34,454 nt of DNA, taken from Variovorax sp. CAN15 (GTDB lineage Bacteria > Pseudomonadota > Gammaproteobacteria > Burkholderiales > Burkholderiaceae_C). Both the position numbers and the translations under genes were made by a program. The DNA lies in NCBI RefSeq assembly GCF_030462475.1, contig NZ_JASMRZ010000010.1:94285-128738 (forward strand). The letters run 5' to 3'. The notes under the pieces are model-generated. The model saw only the letters and a list, made by a program, of their open reading frames with translations, was not told where the DNA came from and searched no databases. Positions 1-7,700 of this stretch are shown here, one piece after another; positions within the stretch are counted from its first letter, which is position 1; each line of letters opens with the position of its first letter.

Positions 1-1624
1 GCGCCGAGAGCAGCTCCATGCGCTTGAGCTTGCCGCCGAGCATGCCCATCGCGAGGTCGGCCGTGAGCGCGTACTTGGCGCTCATGCGCGCGATGAGCCG
101 GGCCTCGTGCATCAGGTCGTCCGGCGGCGAGCCGAGCACCGGCGCGCCGAACAGGCTGCGCCACAGGTTCACCGCCACGTGCCTGCCGTGCGCCATCAGC
201 GCCTTGCCGAGCGCGGTCTCGTCCTTCGCCTGCACGGCCGCCATCTCGTCGAGCACATGCGGATGGCATCGCACCGCGCCCTGCCCGAACACGATCAGCG
301 CGCGGGTGAGGATGTTCGCGCCCTCCACCGTGATCGCGATGGGTGCCTGCCGGTAAGCCACGCCCAGCAGGTTCGAGGGGCCCGAGATGATGCCCTTGCC
401 GCCGAGGATGTCCATGCCGTGGTTCACCGCGCGCCGGCCCGCTTCCGTCAGCTGCACCTTGAGGATCGCGCTCGCCACGCTGGGTCGCTCGCCCTTGTCG
501 AGCGCGGCGGCCGTGAAGCGGCGTGCCGCGTCGCTCGCATACAGCTCGGCAGACATCTGCGCGACCAGCCCCGCGACCGCGTGAAACTTGCCCACCGGCA
601 TGCCGAACTGCTCGCGGATCTGGCCGTAGCCGTTGGCCACGTACAGCGCGGTCTGCTGCATCGCCGAGCCCAGCGCCGGCAGCGATATCGCACGGCCCGC
701 AGCCAGGCATTCCATCAGCATGCGCCAGCCCTGTCCGACCTGCTGCTCGCCGCCGATGATCCAGTCCATCGGCACGAACACCTGCCGGCCGTGGATCGGG
801 CCGTTCATGAAGGCGCTGTCCATCGGCCGGTGGCGGCGGCCGATGTCCATGCCCGCCTGCGGCACGGGAATGAGCGCGCAGGTAATGCCCATCTCGCGCT
901 CGCCTTCGGGCCGGCTTTCGTCGACGGCATGGAAGGCCAGCCCGACCACGGTGGCGACCGGCGCGAGCGTGATGTAGCGCTTGTCGAAATCGACGAGGAA
1001 GCCACGCCGCATGCGCCCGCCGATCTCGCGTTCGACCAGCACGCCGCGGTCGGGGATCGACGCGGCATCGGAGCCCGCATACGGCGAGGTCAGCCCGAAG
1101 CACGGCAGCTCGCGGCCATCGGCCAGGCGCGGCAGGTAATGGGCCTTCTGCACGTTGGTGCCGTAGCGCAGCAGCAGCTCGGCCGGGCCCAGCGAGTTGG
1201 GCACCATCACCGTGACAGCCGTGGCCACGTTGACTGTGGCGATGCGCGCCACCACCGTGGCGTGCGCGTGGTGACCAAAGCCGAGGCCGCCGAACTCCTC
1301 GGGAATGATCATTCCGAAGAAGCGCTTCTCGCGCAGGTAGCTCCAGACGTCGGGCGGAAGGTCGCGAGCCTGGTCGATGGCGTGGTCGTCGAGCATTCGG
1401 CACAGCTCGCGCACCTCGTTGTCGAGAAAGGCCTGCTCGTGCTCGGCGAGCCGGTTCGGGCCCATGGCTGCGAGCGCGTCGAAGTCCGGCCGGCCCGCGA
1501 AGAGTTGCCCCTCGAAGCCGACGGTGCCGGCCTCCAGCGCTGCGCGCTCGGTGTCGCCCAGCGGCGGCAGCGCCTTCGAGAAGGGCTGCATGGCCCATCG
1601 GCCGATCATTGAAGCCAGTGGCAT
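1..1624 (-). CDS. fadE: FadE-type acyl-CoA dehydrogenase, 3' end outside the window
   Basis: Reading the minus strand from 1624 gives an open frame of about 541 residues that runs off the left edge. It matches the large FadE class of acyl-CoA dehydrogenase, the flavoprotein that performs the first oxidation of fatty-acid beta-oxidation. Seen: start MPLASMIGRWAM, then ETERAALEAG..GFEGQLF, the flavin/substrate segment GLTSPYAGSDAAS, and GMDILGGKGI followed by VEGANILTRALIVFGQGA. By family analogy the last of these contains the catalytic Glu. The start is supported by AAGGAAGGA about 7 bases upstream. E. coli FadE carries an extra N-terminal membrane-associated stretch of several dozen residues that is absent here. 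The C-terminal domain lies outside the window. It is the last gene of the minus-strand series that includes the secreted protein at 1767-2378, 142 bp away. Confidence 0.9.
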   Translation of the reverse strand, partial: MPLASMIGRWAMQPFSKALPPLGDTERAALEAGTVGFEGQLFAGRPDFDALAAMGPNRLAEHEQAFLDNEVRELCRMLDDHAIDQARDLPPDVWSYLREKRFFGMIIPEEFGGLGFGHHAHATVVARIATVNVATAVTVMVPNSLGPAELLLRYGTNVQKAHYLPRLADGRELPCFGLTSPYAGSDAASIPDRGVLVEREIGGRMRRGFLVDFDKRYITLAPVATVVGLAFHAVDESRPEGEREMGITCALIPVPQAGMDIGRRHRPMDSAFMNGPIHGRQVFVPMDWIIGGEQQVGQGWRMLMECLAAGRAISLPALGSAMQQTALYVANGYGQIREQFGMPVGKFHAVAGLVAQMSAELYASDAARRFTAAALDKGERPSVASAILKVQLTEAGRRAVNHGMDILGGKGIISGPSNLLGVAYRQAPIAITVEGANILTRALIVFGQGAVRCHPHVLDEMAAVQAKDETALGKALMAHGRHVAVNLWRSLFGAPVLGSPPDDLMHEARLIARMSAKYALTADLAMGMLGGKLKRMELLSA

Positions 1625-1737
1625 GGTGCGTGTCCTTCCTTCGGATCTGCACCATTCTTCGGGCTCGCAGCCGGCCTCGGGGGCCGGCCGAGGGCGTCCC
1701 TTCTTGTCGGAGACGGACGCCTGTTGGCTCGCGCCTG

Positions 1738-1771
1738 CGTACTGCCGGCTTACTCGTACTGCCGGCTTACT
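1738..1771. repeat. 17-bp perfect tandem duplication across a stop codon
   Basis: CGTACTGCCGGCTTACT occurs at 1738-1754 and again at 1755-1771 with no spacer. The second copy contains the TAA stop of the minus-strand gene ending at 1767. It looks like a recent slippage duplication. It does not change the protein, because the stop is in the first copy read. Confidence 0.85.
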
Positions 1772-2378
1772 TCTTCTTCGCGGGCTGGGCCGTACCGGCG
1801 GGCGCCGCGGCGGGAGCGGCCGCCGGGTCGCGCCAGCCGTATTCCACGTAGCGCCGGATGATCAGGCAGCCCGGCGGCGAATCGATCAGCGAGACGGACG
1901 AGGTCGGCTCCTTCTCGTCGGTGTAGACCGCGTAGTTGGGCAGCAGCCGGGTCATCTTGTAGGTGCCCAGTTCCTGCTGGCCGACGCTCGCGCAGGTGAA
2001 GGGCGCCACCGAGATCCGCTCGGCCGACACGGTGCAGGCGCCGCTGTCGTCGGGAATGGCGGTGATCGACGCCGCCACGCCCGCGTTCGGAAACTCCATG
2101 CCGATCAGCGAGAACATCGGGCCGGCGTCGGGGCGCTTGCGGTCCCAGTCGAGCAGCACGTCGTGGCTGCGGCTGCCCTGCACGGTGAGCGTGGAAAGCC
2201 GCGTGATCGCCGGCAGGCAGCGCTTGACGCCCACGCTGGCGGCGGCGCGCGTGAGCGTGTCCTGCGGTGCGGCGGGCGGCGCCTGGGGCACCAGCACGCC
2301 CTGGGCGAGCGCGCTGCCGGCGAAGGCCCAGGCAAGGGCGGCCAGCGGCAGACGGGGGAATCGGTGGGTCGGCTTCAT
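1767..2378 (-). CDS. Small secreted protein of unknown function, translationally linked to a DUF2827 gene
   Basis: The product has 203 residues. It has a clear signal peptide: basic start MKPTHR, a hydrophobic Leu/Ala core, and probable cleavage after GSALA (residue 25). The mature part has four cysteines (54, 115, 129, 171), enough for two disulfides, and ends in an Ala/Pro-rich tail with PAKKK. I recognise no family. The chosen ATG at 2378 has GAGG 6 bases upstream. An in-frame ATG at 2390 overlaps the TGA of the preceding DUF2827 gene as ATGA and would add four residues (MRTG). Either way the gene is translated with the DUF2827 pair, so it probably belongs with the adhesin locus. A periplasmic or cell-envelope role is an inference. 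An anchor-assembly helper is one possibility, but nothing in the sequence shows it. Confidence 0.75.
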   Translation of the reverse strand: MKPTHRFPRLPLAALAWAFAGSALAQGVLVPQAPPAAPQDTLTRAAASVGVKRCLPAITRLSTLTVQGSRSHDVLLDWDRKRPDAGPMFSLIGMEFPNAGVAASITAIPDDSGACTVSAERISVAPFTCASVGQQELGTYKMTRLLPNYAVYTDEKEPTSSVSLIDSPPGCLIIRRYVEYGWRDPAAAPAAAPAGTAQPAKKK

Positions 2379-2386
2379 CCCGGTCC

Positions 2387-3511
2387 TCATGCGTAAAGGT
2401 TTTCGATGGCGGCGGTGTAGATGCGCACGTTCTCCTCGCCCTCGGGGTCGAGGGTGGCGATGAAGCGGCGCGCGCGCTCGCGGTAGGCCGGCAGGTCGGC
2501 GTCGTGCTCGGCGAAGGCGCGCCGCAGGGCGAGACCGCCCTCCTCGCAGTCGAAGCCGTGATAGCGGTAGCCGCAGTCGCCGATGAGGTGCGAGTTGTGG
2601 ATCAGCGGATAACCGCCGTACAGCGCCTCGTAATAGAGATAGTTCTGCGCGTTCTCCCAGTGGTGCGCGAACACCGCGTCGATCTTGCCGGGCATCACCT
2701 GGAACATCGGAAAACGCCCCTCGAAGGTGGCCAGGCCGTGCTGCACGATGTCCAGGCTCTGCGCGAAGCCGATGAACAGCGGCTTGTCCTTCAGGTGGAA
2801 GCTGTTGTAGACCCACATCTTCTCGACGAGCCTGGGCTGCGCGCGGTGCGCGGCCTCGCAGCCGAGCATGGGGATGAAGCTGGTCTTCACCATGCAGATG
2901 TTGGGCTCGAAGATGGCCACGCGCCAGCGGCTGCGCCCGGGCTCGTAGGCAAAAGGAGCACTCTGCGGCGCACGGGCCATGGCGCGCTCCAGCACCATCG
3001 GGCTCCACAGGTGCGGCATGAGCCGCACCGGCGCGCGGAAGGTGCTCTCGAAATACGGCTTGCACGACACCTCGTACTCGGGAATCGTCCAGACCTCGTC
3101 GTAGGGCGCGCCCGAGATCAGCAGGCCGTGCGGCTTGTCGAAGATCATGCGCTCGATGTCGATCACGTAGTCGTTGCCCACGCGCATCGAGACGATCTTG
3201 CCGCCGCGCTCGCGGAACGCCACCGACCACGGCACGGCGAGCTGGGCGCTCATCTCGAACATGACGTCGAGCTGCTGCCCCGCCGCGGCCATGTCGATGA
3301 TGGGCACCGGCGAATCGGCGAGGAAGTTGGTGGCGTCCGCCGGACCGCCGTCGCCGCCGCCGGCCACGAGCACCGCGCTTTCCACGCGCGGCGAGCGCAG
3401 CAGCAGCATGATGAGGAACAGGCAGTTCTGGTAGACGCCGTTCTCCCACAGGCTCTGCTCGCCCTTGCGGATGAAGATGGAGACGCCGACCTTCAGCTTC
3501 GCCGGCATCAT
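2387..3511 (-). CDS. DUF2827 protein A, probable glycosyltransferase-like
   Basis: The product has 374 residues and is one of three paralogues here. Its N-terminus KVGVSIFIRKGEQSLWENG matches the others (RIGISVLTHAGQNIWENG, RIGITIGLHHEAETLWNNG). Shared motifs are HLWSP, VAIFEPNICMVKT, HLKD.P, SLDIV and, near residue 300, HHWENAQNYLYYEALYGGYP then LIHNS..I.DCGYRYHGFD. The last block resembles the nucleotide-sugar half of GT-B glycosyltransferases, with an acidic residue, a G-Y-P-L-x-H-N turn and a following Asp/Gly. That assignment is an inference; the family is formally of unknown function. There is no signal peptide, so the protein should be cytoplasmic. The ATG at 3511 overlaps the stop of DUF2827 protein B (ATGA); a second in-frame ATG follows at 3508. 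The stop overlaps the possible upstream start of the secreted protein. Confidence 0.85.
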   Translation of the reverse strand: MMPAKLKVGVSIFIRKGEQSLWENGVYQNCLFLIMLLLRSPRVESAVLVAGGGDGGPADATNFLADSPVPIIDMAAAGQQLDVMFEMSAQLAVPWSVAFRERGGKIVSMRVGNDYVIDIERMIFDKPHGLLISGAPYDEVWTIPEYEVSCKPYFESTFRAPVRLMPHLWSPMVLERAMARAPQSAPFAYEPGRSRWRVAIFEPNICMVKTSFIPMLGCEAAHRAQPRLVEKMWVYNSFHLKDKPLFIGFAQSLDIVQHGLATFEGRFPMFQVMPGKIDAVFAHHWENAQNYLYYEALYGGYPLIHNSHLIGDCGYRYHGFDCEEGGLALRRAFAEHDADLPAYRERARRFIATLDPEGEENVRIYTAAIENLYA

Positions 3512-4686
3512 GCGGCGGCCCTCGCGGCCCTCGCGGCCCTCGCGGCACTCACGGTGTCTGCGCGGAAGCCGGCATTGCCGCCCACGAGGTGCAGCAGGCG
3601 CTGCGCGTAGCCCTCGACGTTCGCGGGGTCGAGCGGGTCGACCGACTGGAACACGCGCTGCGCGCGGTCGCGGTAGTCGTCCAGCCGCAGGTCGTGGGAG
3701 CGCACTGCCTCGCGCAGTTGGGCCGCGCCGGCGGCGATGTCGAAGTCGGGGTAGTAGTAGCCCGCGTCGCGCAGCCAGGGCGAGTTGTGCACCAGCGGAT
3801 AGTTGCCATAGAGCGCGTCGAGATAGCCGTAGTTCTGGTCGTTCTGCCACTGGTGCGAGACCACCGCGTCGGCGAACTGCACCATGAAGCCCGCGAAGTC
3901 GTTGCGGCCGTGGAAGGTCGCCTTGTGCTGGCGCACGATGTCCAGCGAATTCGCCAGGTACAGCATGGTCGGGTGGTCCTTCAGGTGCAGGGTGTTGAGC
4001 ACCTGCATCGAGGTCACCGTCGAAGGGTCGGCGCGGTAGGCGCCGTCGCAGATCAGCATCGGCACGCTGCAGGTCTTCACCACCGAGATGTTGGGCTCGA
4101 AGATCGCCACGCGGAAGCCCGGCTGTTCGGCGGTGCGCCGCTTGTATCCGAAGGGATAGCCCGCCGCTTCGACCTCGGCGACGCGCTGGGCCAGGAACTG
4201 CGGCGACCAGAGGTACGGCACCTCATGCACCGGGCAGCGGTGGATGGTGCGCATCATGGGCGCGAACGCCTCGTCCTTGGGCAGCAGCCACACCTCGTCG
4301 CAGCGGTCGGGCCTGCTGAAGTGGCCCTTGTCGGTGAAGACGATGGGCTCGGCCAGCGCCGCGAAGGGCTGGCCCACGCAATGGAAGACCACGCGGCCGC
4401 CGCATGCGCGGAAGTAGGAGAGCCATTGCACGTCGAGCGCGCCGGCCATCTCGATGACCACGTCCAGCGCGTCGGTGAGTTCGCGGGCCCGGCCGAAGCC
4501 CAGGCCCATGGCGGCCATGTCGACCTGGGGCGGCATGGCCTGCTGGTCGCCCGCATCGATGAGGGTCACGGATTCGACGAAGTCGATGCGTTGCAGCAGC
4601 CGGGCCAGGAACAGGACGTTCTGCCCCATTCCGTTCTCCCAGATGTTCTGCCCCGCATGGGTAAGGACTGAAATACCTATGCGCAT
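3508..4686 (-). CDS. DUF2827 protein B, probable glycosyltransferase-like
   Basis: The product has 392 residues, starting MRIGISVLTHAGQNIWENGM. It has the same layout as proteins A and C: an N-terminal alpha/beta half, YLWSP near the middle, VAIFEPNISVVKTCSVPML, HLKDHPTMLYLANSLDIV, and the C-terminal block SHQWQNDQNYGYLDALYGNY followed by PLVHNS..L.DAGYYYPDFD. It is a likely sugar transferase by fold resemblance, not by demonstrated function. The C-terminus ends in an odd low-complexity tail, ARAARAARAAA, encoded by a 9-bp repeat. It lies 91 bp downstream of the adhesin stop, with a terminator-like hairpin between, so it is transcribed either by read-through or from its own promoter. It is coupled to protein A by an ATGA overlap. 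Confidence 0.85.
   Translation of the reverse strand: MRIGISVLTHAGQNIWENGMGQNVLFLARLLQRIDFVESVTLIDAGDQQAMPPQVDMAAMGLGFGRARELTDALDVVIEMAGALDVQWLSYFRACGGRVVFHCVGQPFAALAEPIVFTDKGHFSRPDRCDEVWLLPKDEAFAPMMRTIHRCPVHEVPYLWSPQFLAQRVAEVEAAGYPFGYKRRTAEQPGFRVAIFEPNISVVKTCSVPMLICDGAYRADPSTVTSMQVLNTLHLKDHPTMLYLANSLDIVRQHKATFHGRNDFAGFMVQFADAVVSHQWQNDQNYGYLDALYGNYPLVHNSPWLRDAGYYYPDFDIAAGAAQLREAVRSHDLRLDDYRDRAQRVFQSVDPLDPANVEGYAQRLLHLVGGNAGFRADTVSAARAARAARAAA
3512..3547. repeat. 9-bp tandem repeat at the junction of two DUF2827 genes
   Basis: CTCGCGGCC occurs at 3521-3529 and 3530-3538, with a one-mismatch copy at 3539-3547 and a degenerate copy at 3512-3520. On the coding strand it encodes Ala-Ala-Arg repeats at the C-terminus of DUF2827 protein B. 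Each unit also carries a GAGGG Shine-Dalgarno-like core just before the ATG of protein A. Confidence 0.8.
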
Positions 4687-4711
4687 GAGGCGGAGTGTGT
4701 ACCAGAAAGAA

Positions 4712-4741
4712 CGGCTCCCACGCCGTGAAGCGAGGGAGCCG
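4712..4741 (-). terminator. Hairpin after the adhesin gene
   Basis: CGGCTCCC (4712-4719) and GGGAGCCG (4734-4741) form a perfect 8-bp inverted repeat with a 14-base loop. Read on the minus strand the hairpin is followed by TTCTTTCT. It lies between the adhesin stop and DUF2827 protein B, so it is probably a partial intrinsic terminator that lowers expression of the downstream genes. Confidence 0.55.
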
Positions 4742-4777
4742 CCCGTTCGAGGGCCGGTCCGGCGGCCTTTCAGTGCC

Positions 4778-7700
4778 TTATTTCCACTTCCAGCCGATGC
4801 CGGCGTTGATGCCCCACTCCTTGCCCGTGGTCGTCAGGCCCGCGCCCCAGGACATCTTGCCGTCGTCCGACAGCGCCTTGAAGGTCAGCGCCACCGCGCT
4901 GTAGCCCTTGTAGCTGCCCAGGCCCACGCCCACCGTCTTCTCGCCCGGATACAGCGTCGGCAGGTAGGTGCCCGACATCGCGAACGCCATGGCCGTGCCC
5001 GAGTAGGCGATGCGCGCCACGTCGCCGAGCTGGCCCTGCACCTGGTTGAGCTGCTGCACGTTGACCGCGTCGCCCGGCAGGATGCCCGGCGCCACGTTGC
5101 TGATGCGCGTGCCGCCCGGCGCCTGGCCGTTGCCCAGCGTGATCTGGTTGTAGTTGACCGAGCCGTCCGGGTTGGTCGCGTACTGCACGCTGCTGGCCTT
5201 CGATGCCGCCGAGGCCGCCTTCAGCTGCGCCACGTTGGTCGCGTCGCTGTCGGCCGTGCCCGCCGCCACGCCGGTGATCTGGCGGAACTGGCCGTTGGCC
5301 GCATCGCCCACCGACACCGCTGCCTGCGTGCTGGTGGTCGCCTTGATCGCGGCCTCCTGTTGCGCCGTCGCGCCGCCCGGCACATAGCCGGCCGCGCCCG
5401 CCGCGGTGGAAGCCACCGAGCCGGAGCCCAGTGCCACGCCGCCGCTTTGCTGAACGATCGCGCCGAAGCCGATGGCCGTGCCCTTCGAGATGTTCTGCGC
5501 CTGGCTCAGCGGCGTGCCGCCGGCATCCGCGTTGTCGCCCAGGGCCACGCCGCCGCCGCCCGCGCGGGCATTGGCGCCGATGGCCTGCGAGCCCGTGGCC
5601 AGGGCGCCCGTGCCGATGGCGATCGCGTTGGCACCCGTGGCCTGCGCGCCGAAGCCCACCGCCACCGCGCCGTCGGCCGTCGCCTTCGCACCGTTGCCGG
5701 CGGCGAAGGAGTTGGCGCCGCTGGCCACCGACTGCGGCCCGATCGCCACGGCTTCCTGGCCGCTGGCCACCGAGTCGCCTGCCGTCGAGTTGGCGTGGAA
5801 GTACTTGGTGCCGGTGTTGTAGATGTTGTTGACCGAGGTGCTCAGGCTGTTGAGGTTGACGTTCGTCGTGCTCAGGCCCGTCGACAGGCTGCCGATGCCG
5901 CTGAACGCCGTGCTCAGGCCCGTCGAAGTCGAGGTCGAGAGGCTGTTGATGCTGCTCGTCGCCGTGCTCAGGCCGCTCGACGTGGAGGTCGACAGGCTGC
6001 TGATGCTGCTGGTGGCGGTGCTCAGGCCCGTGGAGGTCGAGGTCGACAGGCTCGATGCTGCTCGTGGCAGTGCTCAGGCCGGTCGAGGTCGACGTGGACA
6101 GGCTCGCAAGACCGCTGCCGGCCGAGGACAGGCTGGTGGACAGGCTGTCGACGGTGCTGTTGGTCGTGCTCAGGCCGGTCGACAGGCTGTTGATGCCGCT
6201 CGTGGCGGTGCTCAGGCCCGTCGAAGTCGAGGTGGACAGGCTGTCGATGCTGCTGGTCGCAGTGCTCAAGCCGGTCGAGGTCGAGGTCGACAGACTGTTG
6301 ATGCTGCTCGTAGCGGTGCTCAGACCGGTCGACGTCGAGGTCGACAGGCTGTCGATGCTGCTCGTGGCGGTGCTCAGACCGGTCGACGTCGACGTGGACA
6401 GGCTGTTGATGCTGCTCGTCGCAGTACTCAGACCCGTCGAAGTCGAGCTCGACAGACTGCTGACGGTGCTGTTCGTCGTGCTCAGGCCCGTCGACAGGCT
6501 GTTGATGCCGCTCGTGGCGGTGCTCAGGCCCGTTGAGGTCGACGTGGACAGGCTGTCGATGCTGCTCGTGGCGGTGCTCAGGCCGGTCGAAGTCGAAGTC
6601 GAGAGGCTGTTGATGCTGCTGGTAGCAGTGCTCAGACCGGTCGACGTGGAAGTCGACAGGCTGCTGACTGTGCTGTTGGTCGTGCTCAGGCCGGTCGACA
6701 GGCTGTTGATGCCGCTCGTCGCAGTGCTCAAACCCGTCGAGGTCGAAGTCGACAGGCTGTCGATGCTGCTCGTGGCGGTGCTCAGGCCGGTCGAAGTCGA
6801 AGTCGACAGGCTGTTGATGCTGCTGGTAGCGGTGCTCAGACCGGTCGAAGTCGAAGTCGACAGGCTGTTGATGCTGCTGGTAGCGGTGCTCAGACCGGTC
6901 GAAGTCGAAGTCGACAGGCTGTTGATGCTGCTGGTAGCGGTGCTCAGACCGGTCGAAGTCGAAGTCGACAGGCTGCCGACAGTGCTGTTGGTCGTGCTCA
7001 GGCCGGTCGACAGGCTGTTGATGCCGCTCGTGGCGGTGCTCAGGCCCGTTGAGGTCGACGTGGACAGGCTGTCGATGCTGCTGGTCGCAGTGCTCAAGCC
7101 GGTCGAGGTGGAGGTCGACAGGCTGTTGATGCTGCTCGTGGCGGTGCTCAGGCCCGTCGACGTGGAAGTCGAGAGGCTGTTGATGCTGCTCGTGGCAGTG
7201 CTCAGGCCAGTCGAAGTCGAGGTCGAGAGGCTGTTGATGCTGCTCGTGGCGGTGCTCAGGCCCGTCGACGTGGAAGTCGAGAGGCTGTTGATGCTGCTCG
7301 TGGCAGTGCTCAGGCCCGTCGAAGTCGAGGTCGAGAGGCTGTTGATGCTGCTCGTGGCAGTGCTCAGGCCCGTCGACGTGGAAGTCGAGAGGCTGTCGAT
7401 GCTGCTTGTGGCGGTGCTCAAGCCCGTCGAAGTCGACGTGGACAGACTGTTGATGCTGCTCGTAGCCGTACTCAAACCGGTCGACGTGGAAGTCGACAGG
7501 CTGCTGATGCCAGTCGAGGCCGACGTGGACAGGCTATTGATGCTGCTCGTGGCCGTGCTCAAGCCCGTGGAGGTCGAGGTCGACAGACTGCTGATGCTGC
7601 TCGTGGCCGTGCTCAGGCCAGTCGACGTGGAGGTCGACAGGCTGTTGATACTGCTCGTCGCGGTGCTCAGGCCCGTGGAAGTCGACGTCGACAGGCTGCT

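Noticed and set aside
1767..3548. A single 593-codon minus-strand ORF joining the secreted protein to upstream sequence.
   Set aside because: Its N-terminal two-thirds are an out-of-frame reading of the DUF2827 gene. Only the last about 200 codons are real, with their own signal peptide and start.
107..4671. Long plus-strand ORFs rich in Arg, His and Ala across the fadE and DUF2827 region.
   Set aside because: Typical antisense frames of high-GC genes. The minus-strand frames show conserved FadE and DUF2827 motifs.
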